Shown: piece by piece, positions 12,735-12,953 of the stretch | Layout: the number at the start of each line of letters is the position of its first letter | Position numbering within the stretch: position 1 is the stretch's first letter | Source: Syntrophaceae bacterium UBA7544 | GTDB taxonomy: Bacteria > Desulfobacterota > Syntrophia > Syntrophales > Smithellaceae | Reading direction: 5' to 3' | DNA length: 12,953 bases | NCBI GenBank assembly: GCA_002479215.1 | Contig: DLME01000098.1 | Location: 1 to 12,953, forward strand | Position numbers and translations under genes: made by a program | Notes under the pieces: model-generated | Databases searched by the model: none | What the model was told of the DNA's origin: nothing | Seen by the model: the letters and a program-made list of their open reading frames with translations, nothing else

Positions 12735-12887
12735 CTTACACAATTTCAAGAAGTTTTCCGCACCACCTCTTACCAAAAATCATTGAGATTTATTACAACC
12801 AGCACATTTAAATTTTTCTTTGATCACTCCTGCGCATTACCATTGGATAGGTGCTCCACTATTGCACGAGTTGCAAATGGTGACTTC
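12735..12887 (-). pseudogene. Decayed zinc-ribbon reading frame
   Basis: The final 226 bases hold no intact gene. One minus-strand frame reads EVTICNSCNSGAPIQW, stop, CAGVIKEKFKCAGCNKSQ, stop, FLVRGGAENFLKLC. It has two CxxC pairs 19 residues apart, like the N-terminal zinc ribbon of some insertion-sequence proteins, and is interrupted by TAA and TGA. With no start, no inverted terminal repeats and only ~50 codons, the origin stays open. The rest of the tail is AT-rich and I see nothing else in it. Confidence 0.25.
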
Positions 12888-12953
12888 AATAAAATAATGG
12901 GATTAATATTTTCTTAAAAATACACTTACGTGTTTCACCTTGTGTTCTTATAA

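Noticed and set aside
12720..12917. 65-codon plus-strand frame at the right end
   Set aside because: It has no ribosome-binding site and a random-looking, low-complexity composition, and the opposite strand shows a better zinc-ribbon pattern.
1..12953. CRISPR array, tRNA or rRNA genes
   Set aside because: No regularly spaced repeats and no cloverleaf or rRNA-like stretches were seen on either strand.

Overview
The window is a nickel and hydrogen block from an anaerobic bacterium. The best guess is a Desulfobacterota (deltaproteobacterial) lineage of the sulfate-reducing or syntrophic kind. That guess rests on family content and general resemblance of the proteins, with no marker gene present, so it is an inference. 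Nearly all genes lie on the minus strand and are read from right to left. Only the last ~700 bases carry plus-strand genes.

Layout in transcription order (high to low coordinates). (1) 12026-9179: nikR and an energy-coupling-factor nickel importer, nikM-nikN-nikQ-nikO, tightly packed (gaps of a few bases, or overlaps) behind one sigma70-like promoter. (2) 9016-6062: a three-gene unit made of a Cys-rich DUF6125-like protein, a MoxR AAA+ ATPase and a CoxE-like VWA protein. A promoter with a good -10 and a 22-bp-spaced direct repeat precede it. (3) 5762-1250: a TetR-family regulator with a TTG start, a tatA-like gene broken by an in-frame TAA at codon 7, then a membrane-bound group 1 [NiFe] hydrogenase (small subunit, large subunit, b-type cytochrome). 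(4) A clear intrinsic terminator at 1186-1225 closes the structural genes. (5) 1144-1: the maturation genes, namely the hydrogenase endopeptidase, hypA, hypC and the first 26 codons of hypD, which runs off the left edge.

How the parts fit: NikR senses nickel and controls the NikMNQO importer. Imported nickel is passed by HypA (with HypB, not in the window) to the hydrogenase large-subunit precursor. HypC and HypD build the Fe(CN)2CO group, and the endopeptidase removes a 15-residue C-terminal tail. The assembled enzyme is exported by the Tat pathway on the small subunit's twin-arginine signal and passes electrons from H2 to the quinone pool through the four-helix cytochrome b. The MoxR/VWA/DUF6125 unit sits between nickel import and hydrogenase. 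MoxR-CoxE pairs are known in other metalloenzyme clusters as activation or insertion machines, so a role in nickel-enzyme maturation is a reasonable but untested idea.

The right end (12027-12953) is lower-density DNA: the nikR promoter, a hairpin-rich stretch with a 22-codon ORF, a plus-strand HU/IHF stub lacking its DNA-binding arm, a DUF2061 membrane protein, and a decayed minus-strand zinc-ribbon frame. The broken tatA, the HU/IHF stub and the zinc-ribbon remnant all suggest local gene decay. The most useful leads are the tatA stop codon, the DUF6125-MoxR-VWA unit with its repeat-bearing promoter, and the structured DNA upstream of nikR.
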